DNA of 64,000 nt from Marivivens donghaensis (GCF_023541015.1 NZ_JALNPR010000002.1:558001-622000); one strand, 5' to 3'; shown: positions 28,225-38,406, counted from the stretch's first letter. The notes: generated by a model not told the origin, from the sequence alone. Numbers and translations are program-made.

Positions 28225-30363
28225 ATGTTCAATGAAGTGAAAAAATCCATCCAGTGGGGCGAAGAAACGCTCACTCTGGAAACCGGCAAGATTGCCCGTC
28301 AGGCTGACGGCACTGTGATTGCCACCCTTGGCGAAACTTCGGTCATGGCAAACGTGACCTTCGCTAAGGAACAGAAACCGGGTCAGGACTTCTTCCCCCT
28401 GACGGTTCACTACCAAGAGAAATACTATGCCGCCGGTAAAGTTCCGGGCGGTTTCTTTAAGCGCGAGGCGCGCCCGACCGAAAAAGAAACGCTGACCGCG
28501 CGTCTGATCGACCGCCCGATCCGCCCGCTGTTCGCACCTGGCTTCAAAAACGAAGTTCTTCTGATGTGCACCGTGCTGAGCCACGACCTCGTTAACGATC
28601 CGGATATCGTTGCGATGATCGCTGCTTCGGCTGCACTGACCATCTCTGGCGCACCGTTCATGGGCCCAATCGCTGGTTGCCGCGTTGGTTTCGTTGATGG
28701 CGAATACGTCCTCAACCCTGAAGTTGACGATATGCAGAACCTGCGCACCAACCCCGAGCAGCGCCTCGACTTGGTTGTTGCAGGCACCAAAGACGCTGTG
28801 ATGATGGTTGAATCCGAAGCTTACGAGCTGACCGAAGCAGAAATGCTCGGCGCTGTGAACTTTGCCCACCAGCAAATCCAGCCGGTTATCGACCTGATCA
28901 TTGATCTGGCAGAAGAATCCGCAAAAGAGCCGTTCGAGTTCACTCCGCCGAACTACTCTGACCTCTACGAAGTTGTGAAAGCCGCTGGCGAAGAGCAAAT
29001 GCGCGCTGCCTACGCGATCACCGACAAACAGGAACGCGTTGCTGCTGTTGCTGCTGCAAAAGAAGCAATCAAAGCGACCCTGACCGAAGAACAACTCGAA
29101 GACGGCAATCTCGGTTCCGCACTGAAAAAGCTCGAATCCTCGGTTCTTCGTGGTTCGGTTGTTAAAGAAGGTAAGCGCATCGACGGTCGCGCACTGGATC
29201 AGGTTCGCCCGATCGTATGTGAAACTGGCCTGCTGCCGCGTACTCACGGTTCGGCTCTGTTCACTCGCGGCGAAACCCAAGGTCTGGTTGTTACCACCCT
29301 CGGCACCGGCGACGACGAACAGATCATCGACGCTCTGCACGGCAACTTCCGTTCGAACTTCCTGCTGCACTATAACTTCCCTCCGTACTCGGTTGGTGAA
29401 GTTGGCCGCGTTGGTTCGCCGGGTCGTCGTGAAATCGGTCACGGTAAACTGGCATGGCGTGCGCTTCAGGCAGTTCTGCCAGCAGCGACCGACTTCCCGT
29501 ATACCATCCGCGTTGTGTCCGAGATCACTGAATCGAACGGTTCGTCCTCCATGGCTTCGGTCTGTGGTGGCTCCCTTTCGATGATGGACGCTGGCGTTCC
29601 GCTCAAAGCACCTGTTGCTGGCGTTGCAATGGGCCTCGTTCTCGAAGACGACGGTTCCTACGCTGTTCTGACCGACATCCTCGGCGACGAAGACCACCTC
29701 GGCGACATGGACTTCAAAGTAGCAGGCACCGAAGCTGGTATCACCTCGCTACAGATGGACATCAAAGTTCAGGGCATCACTCCGGCCATCATGGAAAAAG
29801 CACTCGAGCAAGCCCGTCAGGGTCGTCTGCACATCCTCGGTGAAATGAGCAAAGCTCTGACCTCGGCTAACGAGTTCTCGGTTCACGCTCCGCGAATCGA
29901 AACCATGCAGATCCCGACCGACAAGATCCGTGAAGTGATCGGTTCGGGCGGTAAGGTCATCCGTGAAATTGTTGAAGTGTCGGGCGCAAAAGTCGACATC
30001 AACGACGAAGGCATCATCAAAATCGCATCCGCCAACGGCGAAGCGATCCAGAAGGCCTACGACATGATCTACTCGATCGTTGCAGAGCCAGAAGAAGGCA
30101 AGGTCTACAAAGGCAAAGTTGTCAAACTCGTCGACTTCGGTGCTTTCGTGAACTTCTTCGGCAAACGTGACGGTCTGGTGCACGTTTCGCAGATCGAAAA
30201 CCGTCGCCTGAACCACCCGTCTGACGTTCTCAAGGAAGGTCAAGAAGTTTGGGTGAAACTCCTCGGCTTCGACGATCGCGGCAAGGTTCGCCTGTCGATG
30301 AAGGTTGTCGATCAGGAAACTGGCGAAGAAGCAAAAGTAGAAGAAGCAGCTGCCGAAGAATAA
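28225..30363 (+). CDS. pnp: polyribonucleotide nucleotidyltransferase (PNPase)
   Basis: A 712-residue 3'-to-5' phosphorolytic exoribonuclease. Domains in order: first RNase PH fold (about 1-230), alpha-helical linker, second RNase PH fold (about 310-550; [30 protein letters not shown]), KH domain (about 555-615; [15 protein letters not shown]), and S1 domain (about 622-690; [15 protein letters not shown]). The C-terminal tail is acidic. Codon use is strongly biased, as expected for a highly expressed gene. Terminator follows. Confidence 0.98.
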   Translation: MFNEVKKSIQWGEETLTLETGKIARQADGTVIATLGETSVMANVTFAKEQKPGQDFFPLTVHYQEKYYAAGKVPGGFFKREARPTEKETLTARLIDRPIRPLFAPGFKNEVLLMCTVLSHDLVNDPDIVAMIAASAALTISGAPFMGPIAGCRVGFVDGEYVLNPEVDDMQNLRTNPEQRLDLVVAGTKDAVMMVESEAYELTEAEMLGAVNFAHQQIQPVIDLIIDLAEESAKEPFEFTPPNYSDLYEVVKAAGEEQMRAAYAITDKQERVAAVAAAKEAIKATLTEEQLEDGNLGSALKKLESSVLRGSVVKEGKRIDGRALDQVRPIVCETGLLPRTHGSALFTRGETQGLVVTTLGTGDDEQIIDALHGNFRSNFLLHYNFPPYSVGEVGRVGSPGRREIGHGKLAWRALQAVLPAATDFPYTIRVVSEITESNGSSSMASVCGGSLSMMDAGVPLKAPVAGVAMGLVLEDDGSYAVLTDILGDEDHLGDMDFKVAGTEAGITSLQMDIKVQGITPAIMEKALEQARQGRLHILGEMSKALTSANEFSVHAPRIETMQIPTDKIREVIGSGGKVIREIVEVSGAKVDINDEGIIKIASANGEAIQKAYDMIYSIVAEPEEGKVYKGKVVKLVDFGAFVNFFGKRDGLVHVSQIENRRLNHPSDVLKEGQEVWVKLLGFDDRGKVRLSMKVVDQETGEEAKVEEAAAEE

Positions 30364-30388
30364 GGCGTTCTTCCTTCGAAATCTTGGG

Positions 30389-30420
30389 AACCCCGGCGCT
30401 CGCGTCGGGGTTTTCTTTTT
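30389..30420 (+). terminator. intrinsic terminator after pnp
   Basis: Stem AACCCCG / CGGGGTT (30389-30395 and 30406-30412) followed by TTCTTTTT, 25 bases after the pnp stop. Confidence 0.88.
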
Positions 30421-30525
30421 GCCCTACCCTATGAATCGAGGCTTGCCAGTTCACAGCATCGTGTATGACCTATGCGAAAACACGCTTAAACTGTATTGTA
30501 GGGTATCCGTTCCATGAGGTTTGCC

Positions 30526-31137
30526 ATGATCAATCGCCGCACTTTCCTGACAACATCCGCTGCCAGCCTTTTTGCAACCAGCGCATTTGCCCGGTCAGCT
30601 CCGCAATCGACATGGCTCAGCGAATTAAGCGCGACCTTACCGGGCAAGACCGAAGGCAATTACTCGATCCCCGAAAAATACTGGGCAACCGTGGTATCGG
30701 TGAACCCGAACCTACCTGTCGGGGAAATTCACATCCTCCCGCAGAGCAAACACCTCTATTTCACCGTTGCTGAGGGCTATGCCATCCGCTACGGCTGCGC
30801 CATCGGTCAGGAAGGTCTAGCCTATTTCGGCACTGGCGTGATCGGTCGCAAGGTCGAATGGCCGAGCTGGACACCAACGCCAGAGATGATCCAGCGGAAC
30901 CCCGATGCCTATGCACAATACGCTGACGGCATGCCCGGTGGTCCGCAAAATCCGCTCGGCGCGCGCGCGATGTATGTCTATGAAAACGGCCGCGACACGG
31001 CGATCCGCGTGCATGGCACGACGAGCCCCCGCAGCATCGGCAGCGCGTCCTCAAACGGCTGCTTCCGCATGTATAATAGCCACGTGATTGACCTCTATAA
31101 TCGTGTTCCAATCGGAACGGTCATCCACGCCTATTAA
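30526..31137 (+). CDS. L,D-transpeptidase (YkuD domain), Tat-type signal
   Basis: A 203-residue exported protein that would form 3-3 crosslinks in peptidoglycan or attach proteins to it. The catalytic motif is IRVHGTTSPRSIG...SSNGCFRMYN, with the His and the nucleophilic Cys of the YkuD fold. The ATG at 30526 is chosen because GAGG lies six bases upstream; an in-frame ATG at 30514 is less well placed. The N-terminus NRRTFLTTSAASLFATSAFA has a twin arginine followed by TFL, suggesting Tat export. The stop overlaps the convergent aspartoacylase-like gene by four bases. Confidence 0.92.
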   Translation: MINRRTFLTTSAASLFATSAFARSAPQSTWLSELSATLPGKTEGNYSIPEKYWATVVSVNPNLPVGEIHILPQSKHLYFTVAEGYAIRYGCAIGQEGLAYFGTGVIGRKVEWPSWTPTPEMIQRNPDAYAQYADGMPGGPQNPLGARAMYVYENGRDTAIRVHGTTSPRSIGSASSNGCFRMYNSHVIDLYNRVPIGTVIHAY

Positions 31138-32183
31138 ATGATTTCATCCTCATCAAAGAGCGGCTGAGCTTCGACCAACTGCTCTGCGAGGGTCTCTACG
31201 GTCTCGGTCGCCGCCTTCGGTCGTGGCAATACCGCGATATGGAACAGCGCGTCGCCTTCGTTGATCACGGGTAAGTTCGACCGACCAATGATGATCCCCG
31301 CCTGATCCGCGACGATCTCTGTTTCATTCTCGCCGAACGGGTCGGACACGATGCCCAGAACCTCTCCTTCACGCACCGCATCGCCCGTCTGACGAAACAT
31401 CCGCAGCAATCCGCCCGCAGGGGACCGCAGCCAGAACGATGTCGTGGCCCGAACGGGCCGGACCTTGGGTTTGGTCACGCCACGAGACGAAATCATACCC
31501 AGTTCGCGCATCACCCGCAGAATGCCCATCACGCCCGTGCGTGCAGCATATTCGTCGAACCGAAGCCCCTCGCCCGCCTCATAAAGAAGCATATCGCAGT
31601 TCACTTCAGCAGCCGTTTTGCGAAGGCTACCATCACGCTGTTTTGATGGAATGATCACAGGAGCGCCAAAAACATCTGCCATTTTGATCAGACGTTCATT
31701 TCCAGGGTTAATTCGCACCTGCGGCAAGTTCGTCCGCTGGATCGCAGCAGAGTGAAGGTCGATGCCAAAATCCGACCGCTCAACGATCTCTGTCAAAAAC
31801 AGATACGCCAACCGTGCAGCCAGCGAGCCAGAAGGCGAGCCAGGAAAACAACGGTTCAAATCACGACGGTCAGGCAGATATCGCGATTGGTTCAAAAACC
31901 CAAAGGTGTTCACAATTGGAACCGCAATCAACGTCCCTGCCAAACGATCCAAATTCGGCGTCCGAAGAAGACGACGAACGATCTCAACCCCGATGACCTC
32001 ATCGCCGTGGATTGCCGCCGAAACGAACATCACGGGACCTGGTTTTTTACCATGAATGACATGCGCCGACATGGTGACAGGGGTGTGATCAGACAGCGTA
32101 CTAACGGGCAAATCGACAGTGCTGCGCTGGCCGGGCGCGATACGACGCCCCGCCATTTCAAAGGGCTTACGAGGCGTCGTCAT
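31134..32183 (-). CDS. succinylglutamate desuccinylase / aspartoacylase family zinc hydrolase
   Basis: A 349-residue member of the AstE/AspA (M14-like) family. Zinc-binding motifs are visible as [13 protein letters not shown] and the later GIDLHSAA, with [12 protein letters not shown] between them. A C-terminal beta-rich domain (about 250-330; [19 protein letters not shown], then GIVSDPFGE) is common in this subfamily. It would hydrolyse an N-acyl amino acid or a peptide-like amide; the substrate is unknown. The ATG overlaps the rimK stop (ATGA), and rimK overlaps rimB the same way, so the three are one translational unit. Confidence 0.87.
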   Translation of the reverse strand: MTTPRKPFEMAGRRIAPGQRSTVDLPVSTLSDHTPVTMSAHVIHGKKPGPVMFVSAAIHGDEVIGVEIVRRLLRTPNLDRLAGTLIAVPIVNTFGFLNQSRYLPDRRDLNRCFPGSPSGSLAARLAYLFLTEIVERSDFGIDLHSAAIQRTNLPQVRINPGNERLIKMADVFGAPVIIPSKQRDGSLRKTAAEVNCDMLLYEAGEGLRFDEYAARTGVMGILRVMRELGMISSRGVTKPKVRPVRATTSFWLRSPAGGLLRMFRQTGDAVREGEVLGIVSDPFGENETEIVADQAGIIIGRSNLPVINEGDALFHIAVLPRPKAATETVETLAEQLVEAQPLFDEDEII

Positions 32184-33085
32184 CCTTTGCCCTTCGTCTT
32201 TGTCTTTCCGATTTTTGCGTTTTTCTCAATGAATTCAATGATCTTAGTCGCGATATCGATACCCGTCGCAGCCTCAACACCCTCGAGACCCGGCGACGAG
32301 TTCACTTCCATCACCACAGGACCGTGGTTCGCCCGCAGCATATCGACGCCACAGACATTCAAGCCCATCGCCTTTGCCGCACGGATCGCGGTCGAGCGTT
32401 CTTCGGGGGACAAACGGACAACCTCAGCCGATCCCCCACGATGCAGGTTAGAACGGAATTCGCCCTCAGCGCCCGTGCGTTTCATCGCGGCAACAACGCG
32501 GCCACCGATCACAAAGGCGCGGATGTCCGTGCCACCAGCCTCTTTGATGAACTCCTGCACCATGATGTTCACGTCAGCACCGCGGAACGCTTCGATCACC
32601 GACTTTGCCGAACGGTCAGTATCGGCGAGAACCACACCGATCCCCTGCGTCCCTTCGAGCAACTTCACCACCACAGGCGCACCACCAGCGAGCTTGATCA
32701 CCTCGTCGGTAATCTTTGGGTCATGCGCGAATGTCGTGACAGGTAGACCGATGCCATCACGCGCCATCAACTGCATTGACCGAAGCTTATCGCGGCTGCG
32801 CCCAATCGCGACGGATTCGTTCAAAGGATAGACACCCATCATCTCGAACTGACGCAACACTGCGAGGCCATAGAACGTCACGCTGGCCCCGATACGCGGG
32901 ATAACAGCGTCATAATGCGGCAGCTTTTCACCGTTGTAATAGACCTCGGGCCGACGGCTCGCGATGTTCATGTAACAACGCAAAGTCTTAATGATATCAA
33001 AATCATGACCCCGCGCTTCAGCCGCTTCTTTCATACGCTGATGGGAATACAAATCGGCGTTTTGCGCCAGCATCGCGATTTTCAT
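32180..33085 (-). CDS. rimK: RimK-type ATP-grasp glutamate ligase
   Basis: A 301-residue ATP-grasp enzyme, the same length as E. coli RimK, which adds glutamates to the C-terminus of ribosomal protein S6 and can make poly-glutamate. Family features: [18 protein letters not shown] start, [38 protein letters not shown], and the metal-binding end [15 protein letters not shown]. It is in an overlapping operon with the RimB-like protease gene upstream and the aspartoacylase-like gene downstream. Confidence 0.93.
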   Translation of the reverse strand: MKIAMLAQNADLYSHQRMKEAAEARGHDFDIIKTLRCYMNIASRRPEVYYNGEKLPHYDAVIPRIGASVTFYGLAVLRQFEMMGVYPLNESVAIGRSRDKLRSMQLMARDGIGLPVTTFAHDPKITDEVIKLAGGAPVVVKLLEGTQGIGVVLADTDRSAKSVIEAFRGADVNIMVQEFIKEAGGTDIRAFVIGGRVVAAMKRTGAEGEFRSNLHRGGSAEVVRLSPEERSTAIRAAKAMGLNVCGVDMLRANHGPVVMEVNSSPGLEGVEAATGIDIATKIIEFIEKNAKIGKTKTKGKG

Positions 33086-33543
33086 TTGTGGTCCTTTCGG
33101 GTGCCATCCGCCAGATGCGACCGGCCGGGATGAACAAGAATATTACGACGGCGAATCGCAGTTCGCCCGAGGATGAGAGGCAGGTTCATATTGGCACGGT
33201 TCGCCAATGACACCTCCACTTTCCAAGTATGTGGCCCCAGCACCAATTGGGTTTCGATCACCAAACGCTCTTGGGGAATACCAGAGGTATTCTTGATCTC
33301 GCGACGATCAACCAGACGGGCTTCGCAGGTGACTGCGCTCTCAAGCCCAGCATGCGGCACGTGGAACCGCACCCAGTCCTGCCCGTCTTTTTCAAACACT
33401 TTGATCCGCGTGGCATGGATCGCAGAGGTCCGCGCACCTGTATCAATCTTGGCAATGGCTTCTTGGATGCCCAGCTCAGGCAGGGCAACGGATTCACGCC
33501 ATCCAATAATGATAGGGGGTTTGGTAGCCATACGCAGACTCAT
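33082..33543 (-). CDS. rimB: RimB-like retropepsin-fold protein (ATP-dependent zinc protease family, COG4067)
   Basis: A 153-residue protein of the family that accompanies rimK. The motif [14 protein letters not shown] contains the D-T-G-A signature of retropepsin-like aspartic proteases, and [10 protein letters not shown] the conserved late glycine loop. In Pseudomonas the RimB product works against RimK by processing the glutamate tail. The start may be 33543 or the second ATG at 33531. First gene of the rimB-rimK-aspartoacylase operon. Confidence 0.83.
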   Translation of the reverse strand: MSLRMATKPPIIIGWRESVALPELGIQEAIAKIDTGARTSAIHATRIKVFEKDGQDWVRFHVPHAGLESAVTCEARLVDRREIKNTSGIPQERLVIETQLVLGPHTWKVEVSLANRANMNLPLILGRTAIRRRNILVHPGRSHLADGTRKDHK

Positions 33544-33584
33544 AGGTTCGTGACGCTCCGCTATCGTAACCTGATGTGCCTGTC

Positions 33585-33622
33585 TACGAAAAGAAAAAGC
33601 CCCGCAACACAGGCGGGGCTTT
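33585..33622 (-). terminator. intrinsic terminator of the peroxiredoxin gene
   Basis: Perfect 10-bp stem AAAGCCCCGC / GCGGGGCTTT (33596-33605 and 33613-33622). On the minus strand it is followed by TTTTCTTTTCG, about 20 bases after the peroxiredoxin stop. Confidence 0.9.
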
Positions 33623-33640
33623 GACCTGATCCAAAGAGGA

Positions 33641-34294
33641 TTAGGCGTTGTGTTTTGCAGTGCGCAGATATGGCAGCTTTACGTCGATTTCGCCGAATTT
33701 TTCGCGTGCTTGATCGTCGTTTAGCGACAGAGCAACGATAACATCCTGACCAACGGTCCAGTTCGCGGGCGTCGCGATCGGGTTGCCAAAGGTTGCCTGC
33801 AGACCATCCAGCGCGCGCAGAACTTCGGCAAAGTTACGGCCAACGGACATCGGGTAAGTCATTGTCAGCTGTAGCTTTTTGTCTGGGGAAACGATGAACA
33901 CCGAACGTACAGTCGCGGTGTCAGCAGGTGTGCGGCCATCGGGCAGATAGGCTTCGGCAGGCAGCATGTCGAATGCTTTCGCAACAGCGAGGTCGGTGTC
34001 AGCAATGATCGGGAAACCGGCTTTTGCGCCTGCAAATGCTTCGATGTCGCCTTTCCATTTCTTGTGCTCTTCAACACCATCAACGGAGATACCCATCACT
34101 TTGGTGCCGCGTTTTGCCCATTCGTCAGCGAGCTGAGCAACAGCGCCGAATTCGGTGGTGCAAACAGGCGTAAAATCTTTGGGGTGCGAGAAAAGAATGG
34201 CCCACTGATCGCCAATCCAATCGTGCAACGCAAAGGCGCCCTGATCGGTTTCGACAGTCAGATTCGGGATAATATCATTAATACGAAGACCCAT
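33641..34294 (-). CDS. peroxiredoxin (1-Cys Prx6-type)
   Basis: A 217-residue peroxiredoxin. The peroxidatic cysteine lies in HPKDFTPVCTTEFG, and the C-terminal extension with a PYLRTAKH-like end and a single conserved Cys place it in the Prx6 (1-Cys) group rather than typical AhpC. It reduces H2O2 and organic peroxides in the cytoplasm. A strong AGGAGGTAG precedes the ATG. It stands alone between two terminator/promoter regions, divergent from the aldehyde dehydrogenase. Confidence 0.92.
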   Translation of the reverse strand: MGLRINDIIPNLTVETDQGAFALHDWIGDQWAILFSHPKDFTPVCTTEFGAVAQLADEWAKRGTKVMGISVDGVEEHKKWKGDIEAFAGAKAGFPIIADTDLAVAKAFDMLPAEAYLPDGRTPADTATVRSVFIVSPDKKLQLTMTYPMSVGRNFAEVLRALDGLQATFGNPIATPANWTVGQDVIVALSLNDDQAREKFGEIDVKLPYLRTAKHNA

Positions 34295-34426
34295 AACTAC
34301 CTCCTATGGATGTCATTGGCCCGAGATATATGGAGTCAGTAACGTTATCGCTACCCACTCTTGCGCTTTTGTCGCACGTTGATAGGGTCCGCTCAGATAT
34401 GATCAAATTATCGGAGAGAGGGTGAG

Positions 34427-35863
34427 ATGATCGAGAAACGCGAATTCTATATTAATGCTGAATGGGTTGCTCCGGCGACGCCAAACGATTGTGCGGTAAT
34501 CAATCCCTCGACAGAGGAACCCTGCGCCGTGATTTCGCTTGGTGGTCAGGCCGATACGGACAAAGCTGTTGCCGCGGCAAAGGCTGCGTTCCCCGCATGG
34601 GCTGCAACTGCGCCCGCAGAACGCAAGGCGCTCGTCGCTAAGATCCTAGACCAGTATTACCTCCGCAAAGAGGAAATGGCCCAAGCGATCAGCATGGAAA
34701 TGGGCGCGCCTATCGACATGTCCCGCGACGATCAGGCAGAATGCATTCCGTGGCACCTCGGTAACTTCCTAAAGGCCTTTGACGAAGTCGAATGGATCCG
34801 TCCGCTACGTGACAGCGTCACCGACACCCAAATCGCGCTAGAACCGATTGGCGTCGTCGGTCTGATCACACCTTGGAACTGGCCGATGAACCAGGTCACG
34901 CTCAAGGTCATCCCCGCGCTGCTCGCTGGCTGCACTATCGTCCTGAAACCGTCAGAAGAGTCGCCACTGTCGTCGATGCTCTTTGCGGAATTCATCCACG
35001 ATGCAGGCATCCCCGCTGGCGTGTTCAACCTCGTGAATGGCGACGGCATGGGTGTTGGCACCCAATTGTCCGCACACGAAGACGTGGAAATGATCAGCTT
35101 CACGGGTTCGACCCGCGCTGGCCGTGCGATCTCCAAGACAGCCGCCGAAACGATGAAGCGCGTGACGCTCGAACTCGGTGGCAAAGGCGCGAACCTGATC
35201 TTTGCAGACGCCGATGAAAAGGCCGTCGTGCGTGGCGTTCGTCACTGCTTTAACAACTCTGGTCAGTCCTGTAACGCCCCAACTCGTATGCTAGTCGAAC
35301 GCAGCATTTACGATCAGGCCGTTGAAATCGCGAAAGAAACCGCCGAAAAGACCAAAGTCGCCCCAGCCGATCAGAGCGGTCATCACATCGGCCCCGTGGT
35401 GAACAAACGCCAGTGGGACCAGATCCAAGGCTATATCCAAAAGGGCATCGACGAAGGTGCGCGTTTGGTTGCAGGCGGACTTGGCCTGCCTGAAGGCATG
35501 AACAAGGGCTTCTACGTGCGTCCGACCGTTTTCGCGGATGTGAAGCCGGGCATGACCATCGAAAAAGAGGAAATCTTTGGTCCCGTGCTGTCGATCATCC
35601 CCTTCGACACCGAAGAAGAAGCCATCGCGATCGCCAACAACACCCCCTACGGTCTGACGAACTACGTTCAGTCCACCAGCACCGAACGTCGCCGTCGCCT
35701 GTCTCGCGTCCTGCGTTCTGGCATGGTGGAAATGAACGGTCGTAGCCGTGCAGCAGGCGCTCCGTTCGGCGGCGTTAAGGCCTCTGGCCGCGCACGTGAA
35801 GGCGGCGTTTGGGGGATCGAAGAGTTCCTCGAATCCAAAACCATCGCTGGCTGGGACGAATAA
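34427..35863 (+). CDS. aldehyde dehydrogenase family protein
   Basis: A 478-residue NAD(P)+-dependent aldehyde dehydrogenase of normal length. The catalytic glutamate is in LELGGKGANLIF and the nucleophilic cysteine in NNSGQSCNAPTRM; the oxyanion asparagine region is TPWNWPMNQV. The substrate cannot be told from sequence. RBS GGAGAGAGG lies just before the ATG. Single gene with its own terminator. Confidence 0.93.
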   Translation: MIEKREFYINAEWVAPATPNDCAVINPSTEEPCAVISLGGQADTDKAVAAAKAAFPAWAATAPAERKALVAKILDQYYLRKEEMAQAISMEMGAPIDMSRDDQAECIPWHLGNFLKAFDEVEWIRPLRDSVTDTQIALEPIGVVGLITPWNWPMNQVTLKVIPALLAGCTIVLKPSEESPLSSMLFAEFIHDAGIPAGVFNLVNGDGMGVGTQLSAHEDVEMISFTGSTRAGRAISKTAAETMKRVTLELGGKGANLIFADADEKAVVRGVRHCFNNSGQSCNAPTRMLVERSIYDQAVEIAKETAEKTKVAPADQSGHHIGPVVNKRQWDQIQGYIQKGIDEGARLVAGGLGLPEGMNKGFYVRPTVFADVKPGMTIEKEEIFGPVLSIIPFDTEEEAIAIANNTPYGLTNYVQSTSTERRRRLSRVLRSGMVEMNGRSRAAGAPFGGVKASGRAREGGVWGIEEFLESKTIAGWDE

Positions 35864-35888
35864 GTTCCAAACATATCAAACGATTAAG

Positions 35889-35911
35889 GGAGGGGCTCGC
35901 CCCTCCTTTTT
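35889..35911 (+). terminator. intrinsic terminator after the aldehyde dehydrogenase gene
   Basis: Stem GGAGGGGC-TC-GCCCCTCC (35889-35906) followed by TTTTT, 25 bases after the stop. Confidence 0.9.
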
Positions 35912-35916
35912 CATGT

Positions 35917-36564
35917 CTAGAACGGCGCTTTAGCCGTGACCCGCATCCCCTGCCCACCATCAGGGTGTAAGAACTGCAGCGTCTCTGAATGCAGCATCAA
36001 ACGCGGAAAATCGCGTGCTGCACCCGTCGAATAGAACGGGTCGCCCAAAATCGGATGCCCGATCTCTTTCATATGCACACGCAACTGATGGGACCGCCCC
36101 GTTTTTGGGTAGAGCCTCACGCGCGACTCCCCTTTTCCAACGCGCATCACTCGATAATCCGTGACCGCAGACCGCCCATTTTCATGATCGACCATCTGCA
36201 ACGGACGGTTCGGCCAATCCACGATCAACGGCAAATCAATCGTGCCCGTCTTTGCGGCGACTTCGCCCCAAACTCTTGCCACATATGTCTTTTTCGTGCG
36301 CCGATCCTCGAACTGTTTGCCCAAATGCCGCTGCGCATGTGGCGTCAGGCCAAAGATCATCACGCCCGACGTGTCCCGATCCAAACGATGTACCAAAAGC
36401 GCGGAGGGAAAAGCCGCCTGAACCCGAGCGATCAGACAATCGGCAAGATGTTCACCCTTCCCCGGTACGGACAATAGCCCAGAGGGTTTGTCGACGACCA
36501 AAATCTCATGGTCTTGATCCAGAACCACGAGCGGATCTTGGGGCGGATTATAGTCGTCGCTCAT
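35917..36564 (-). CDS. RluA family RNA pseudouridine synthase
   Basis: A 215-residue enzyme lacking the N-terminal S4 domain, so closest in layout to RluA/TruC-type synthases. The catalytic motif LVHRLDRDTSGVMIFG contains the essential Asp, and KTGRSHQLRVHMKEIGHPILG is the late conserved block. It modifies uridines in 23S rRNA or tRNA; the exact site is unknown. Its ATG overlaps the stop of the upstream methionine sulfoxide reductase gene. Confidence 0.9.
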   Translation of the reverse strand: MSDDYNPPQDPLVVLDQDHEILVVDKPSGLLSVPGKGEHLADCLIARVQAAFPSALLVHRLDRDTSGVMIFGLTPHAQRHLGKQFEDRRTKKTYVARVWGEVAAKTGTIDLPLIVDWPNRPLQMVDHENGRSAVTDYRVMRVGKGESRVRLYPKTGRSHQLRVHMKEIGHPILGDPFYSTGAARDFPRLMLHSETLQFLHPDGGQGMRVTAKAPF

Positions 36565-37022
36565 GTCAGGGAACTCCCGAACACAGTCGCTAGAATGGCG
36601 CTCAACTCCACAGCATCTTCTTCGGTAAAGGCGTCAGGCAGATTGCTATCAATGTCGAACACGCCAATCAGATCACCCGCACCGTTAAACACAGGCAAAA
36701 CGATTTCAGACCGCGTCGAGGACGAACAGGCGATGTGACCCTCGAACGCTTCGACATCAGGCACCAGCTGGATCTCTTGGGTCCGCGCAGCTGCGCCACA
36801 CACGCCACGCGCAAACGGGATCACCAGACACCCGTGCCCACCCTGATACGGCCCGATCTTTAGCACCTCGGGCTCAACCACACGGTAAAAGCCGGTCCAA
36901 TCGAACCGATCATCGGCGTGATGCACTTCACACGCAACGGTTGCCATCAGCGCGACCTCGTCGGTTTCGCCCGCCGTCAGCGCATCGATGGTTTTTGCCA
37001 AATCGGAATAGGTCACTCGCAT
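36561..37022 (-). CDS. free methionine-(R)-sulfoxide reductase (GAF domain, fRMsr)
   Basis: A 153-residue single GAF-domain protein. It has the fRMsr signature: FDWTGFYRV, GVCGAAARTQEIQLVPDV with a catalytic Cys, and GHIACSSSTRSEIVLPV with a second Cys. These enzymes reduce free methionine-R-sulfoxide in the cytoplasm. It is coupled by ATGA overlap to the RluA-type gene. Confidence 0.9.
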   Translation of the reverse strand: MRVTYSDLAKTIDALTAGETDEVALMATVACEVHHADDRFDWTGFYRVVEPEVLKIGPYQGGHGCLVIPFARGVCGAAARTQEIQLVPDVEAFEGHIACSSSTRSEIVLPVFNGAGDLIGVFDIDSNLPDAFTEEDAVELSAILATVFGSSLT

Positions 37023-37294
37023 GGTTTGAATGCCTTTCTCTCAAGTCTATCCAAACCTTGGGATAGTCCGACTAAACCGCAAAAACCAGTGCAGAGCGAC
37101 CTTTAAGGTCGAAACAGTCTACAAGCATAGTGCAACTGCTCTGCGGTATATCCGATCGCGCCACCAGACTGCCCTTATTCGAACATGCGATTGCCCGCAT
37201 AAGGAGAGATAATACAATCGTAGCTGCAATATGCTTCCCTCGGCGCTATGCACTAATGCCCCCACCCAGTTGTGTGGCGTCGAGGTTCAGCTAC
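37023..37294. other. 272-base intergenic region with a branched inverted-repeat structure
   Basis: No gene seen. GCAGAGC (37091-37097) can pair with GCTCTGC (37138-37144), with ACC/GGT extending the stem after a three-base bulge. Just inside is a perfect 7-bp palindrome CGACCTT-T-AAGGTCG (37097-37111), which competes for one base. Another small stem is CTATCC / GGGATAG near 37048-37067. An AAGGAGAG at about 37200 has no ORF at proper spacing. It may hold promoters for the minus-strand gene pair, or a small RNA. Confidence 0.35.
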
Positions 37295-37621
37295 TCAGTT
37301 AAATTGGACGTACATTTCGTATTGGCCGTCCTGAAAGCCCCCGAAAAATTCTTCTAGGTCAGGATGACGAACGGGTTCGCCCGAGTAGTCAGCAACGAGG
37401 TTCTGCTCGGACACATAGGCGACGTAGTAGCTTTCGTCGTTCTCAGCCAAAAGGTGATAGAACGGCTGGTCCTTACGGGGGCGGCTGTCTTCCGGGATTG
37501 CCTCATACCAGTCGTTGGTATTCGAAAACTCTGGGTCCACGTCAAAGACAACACCACGGAAGGGATGCTTCCGATGCCGAACAACTTGACCCAATTGATA
37601 GCGCGCGCGCGTTTTAAGCAT
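37295..37621 (-). CDS. hspQ: heat shock protein HspQ
   Basis: A 108-residue protein starting at the ATG at 37621 (MLKTRARYQLGQVVRHRKH), preceded by GGGGGT; a longer in-frame extension upstream has no homology. It matches HspQ/YccV through HPFRGVVFDVDPEF, the QPFYHLLAENDESYYVAYVS region and NLVADYSGEPVRHPDL. HspQ is a hemimethylated-DNA-binding/Lon specificity factor in E. coli. It is a single gene. Confidence 0.93.
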   Translation of the reverse strand: MLKTRARYQLGQVVRHRKHPFRGVVFDVDPEFSNTNDWYEAIPEDSRPRKDQPFYHLLAENDESYYVAYVSEQNLVADYSGEPVRHPDLEEFFGGFQDGQYEMYVQFN

Positions 37622-37810
37622 AGCAGTACCCCCGTTAACTACTATCCGTGCCTCACCCCGAATGTCTACGCCAGTGACACGAAACGTTGGAAACAGTCTG
37701 TAAACCAAATCAACCCGCGACCAGTAAACTTTATGACGCAAACAGGGATTCACGTTTCATTGACCGCTGAAATCGGCTAAACTTCTTTAAAAATAGAGAG
37801 CGAGAGGCAG

Positions 37811-38401
37811 ATGAGCAGAATCTTTCGCGCATTGTTGGTTGTGCTGGTGCTTGGCAGTTGTGGCGAGCGCGAAGGGACCGCTCCGCGGAACCTCGATAAC
37901 GCCTGCGCAATTCTGACAGAGCGCCCGCAATACGTTAGCGCTTTCCGCGCTGCAAAGCGCAATTGGGGCGTCGAACCCCATGTTCTGATGGCGATGATCT
38001 ATCAGGAAAGCAAATTCATCTCGAACAACCGCACGCCGCATCAATATGCTTTGGGCGTCATCCCGATGGGCCGTCAGTCTTCCGCGTTCGGCTATAGCCA
38101 AGCCTTGGACGGGACATGGCGCGAATATCAGCGGGCCGAAGGCGGAATGGGCGCGCGTCGTGATGACATCCGAGACTCGGCCGATTTTATGGGTTGGTAT
38201 ATGACCCAAACGACCGAAGACACGGGTATCCCACTCAACGACACCCGCAACCAATACCTCGCCTACCACGAGGGTCGGACGGGTTACCTGCGCGGCACTT
38301 ACCGCGCGAAATCATGGCTCGTGCGGATCGCGGGCGAAGTCGCGGATCGTTCGACCATGTATCAACAGCAGCTAACACGCTGCCGCGCTGCACGGTTCTA
38401 A
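37811..38401 (+). CDS. lytic transglycosylase-like (SLT) lipoprotein
   Basis: A 196-residue predicted lipoprotein with lipobox LGSC (MSRIFRALLVVLVLGSCG). The SLT lysozyme-like domain contains the catalytic glutamate in MAMIYQESKF and the following FGYSQALDGTWREYQ. Length is short, so it is a single-domain enzyme. Start has GAGAGGCAG upstream. It is convergent with lolA across a shared terminator. Confidence 0.87.
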   Translation: MSRIFRALLVVLVLGSCGEREGTAPRNLDNACAILTERPQYVSAFRAAKRNWGVEPHVLMAMIYQESKFISNNRTPHQYALGVIPMGRQSSAFGYSQALDGTWREYQRAEGGMGARRDDIRDSADFMGWYMTQTTEDTGIPLNDTRNQYLAYHEGRTGYLRGTYRAKSWLVRIAGEVADRSTMYQQQLTRCRAARF

Positions 38402-38406
38402 TGGAA

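Noticed and set aside
28120-29697. A 525-codon open frame on the minus strand
   Set aside because: It is the shadow of pnp, caused by pnp's strong codon bias removing antisense stops.
37228-37302. A 23-codon ORF after AAGGAGAG
   Set aside because: The ribosome site is about 19 bases from the ATG and the ORF runs into the end of hspQ; no support for translation.
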